Of a stretch of DNA of 34,224 nucleotides, positions 34,106-34,224 are shown in pieces. The notes below the pieces were generated by a model. The model made no database searches. It saw nothing but the letters and a program-made list of their open reading frames with translations, and had not been told where the DNA came from. Source of the DNA: Bradyrhizobium manausense (GTDB lineage Bacteria; Pseudomonadota; Alphaproteobacteria; Rhizobiales; Xanthobacteraceae); contig NZ_LJYG01000108.1 in assembly GCF_001440035.1 (NCBI RefSeq), positions 128,615-162,838 of the forward strand, given 5' to 3'. Position numbers and translations under genes: made by a program. Each line of letters begins with the position of its first letter. The first letter of the stretch is position 1.

Positions 34106-34224
34106 ATGGACACCATCCTCGTCGTCAATGCCGGCTCCTCAAGTGTCAAGTTTCAGGTCTACTCGATCGAAGGCGAGGCCAGGCTGCGCCGGCAGATCAA
34201 GGGGCAGATGGACGGCATCGGCAG
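34106..34224 (+). CDS. ackA: Acetate kinase (3' partial)
   Basis: ATG 34106, five bases after the pta stop. The first 39 residues read MDTILVVNAGSSSVKFQVYS and onward, the N-terminal phosphate-binding VLVVNAGSSSVKF motif of acetate/propionate kinases. The rest lies beyond the window. With Pta it would make ATP from acetyl-CoA via acetyl-phosphate, or activate acetate in reverse. Confidence 0.95.
   Translation, partial: MDTILVVNAGSSSVKFQVYSIEGEARLRRQIKGQMDGIG

Overview
The window reads as chromosome of a Bradyrhizobium-type alphaproteobacterium (Nitrobacteraceae). It is GC-rich with Rhizobiales gene order (PIMT-like/tolC/popZ/valS; lipA/COQ10-like; ispDF/cinA; dusB-ntrB-ntrC). It has a long intergenic repeat and palindromic repeats of kinds I associate with Bradyrhizobium and Rhodopseudomonas, and an FNR/FixK-type operator. 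These attributions come from recognition of families and motifs; no database was searched.

Layout. 1-6093: two tandem RND efflux permeases (MdtB/MdtC-like), the first cut by the window edge. 6131-8188: a DTW-domain tRNA-modifying enzyme, tRNA-Cys, two small conserved-type hypotheticals and a small secreted Cys-rich protein. 8424-10126: a bacterial ionotropic glutamate receptor-like channel, divergent from a RidA-family protein. 10127-11025: an accessory stretch with a long repeat, a hairpin repeat, a possible frameshifted micro-gene and an NtrC-box-like palindrome. 11026-14580: a membrane-maintenance operon of PspA (with an unusual TnpB-like N-terminal region in the same frame), a YqiJ-like OB-fold membrane protein and a YqiK-like flotillin. 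14790-16574: a small periplasmic protein, tRNA-Asn, a small hypothetical and a PIMT-like methyltransferase. 16762-22291: TolC, PopZ and ValS. 22298-26479: 3-methyladenine glycosylase, LipA, a COQ10/RatA-type START protein, PncC/CinA-C and bifunctional IspDF, with two palindromic repeats at convergent gene ends. 26687-30381: dusB-ntrB-ntrC. 30382-34224: a 48-residue membrane protein too short for ordinary ORF calling, then a DUF3141 (PHA-synthase-like)-phosphotransacetylase-acetate kinase operon behind a perfect FixK/FNR-type palindrome.

How the genes connect. Two regulatory threads run through the window. The NtrC response regulator is encoded here, and NtrC-box-like palindromes lie in its own operon's promoter and directly upstream of the PspA/flotillin operon, hinting that nitrogen status reaches the membrane-stress genes. 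The FixK-type box suggests that low oxygen switches on the DUF3141-Pta-AckA carbon-overflow operon.

The most unusual object is the 387-codon open frame at 11017-12180. Its first ~160 codons resemble the non-catalytic N-terminal half of an IS200/IS605 TnpB, stopping where RuvC would begin, and run without a stop codon into a complete PspA that also has its own strong internal Shine-Dalgarno and ATG.
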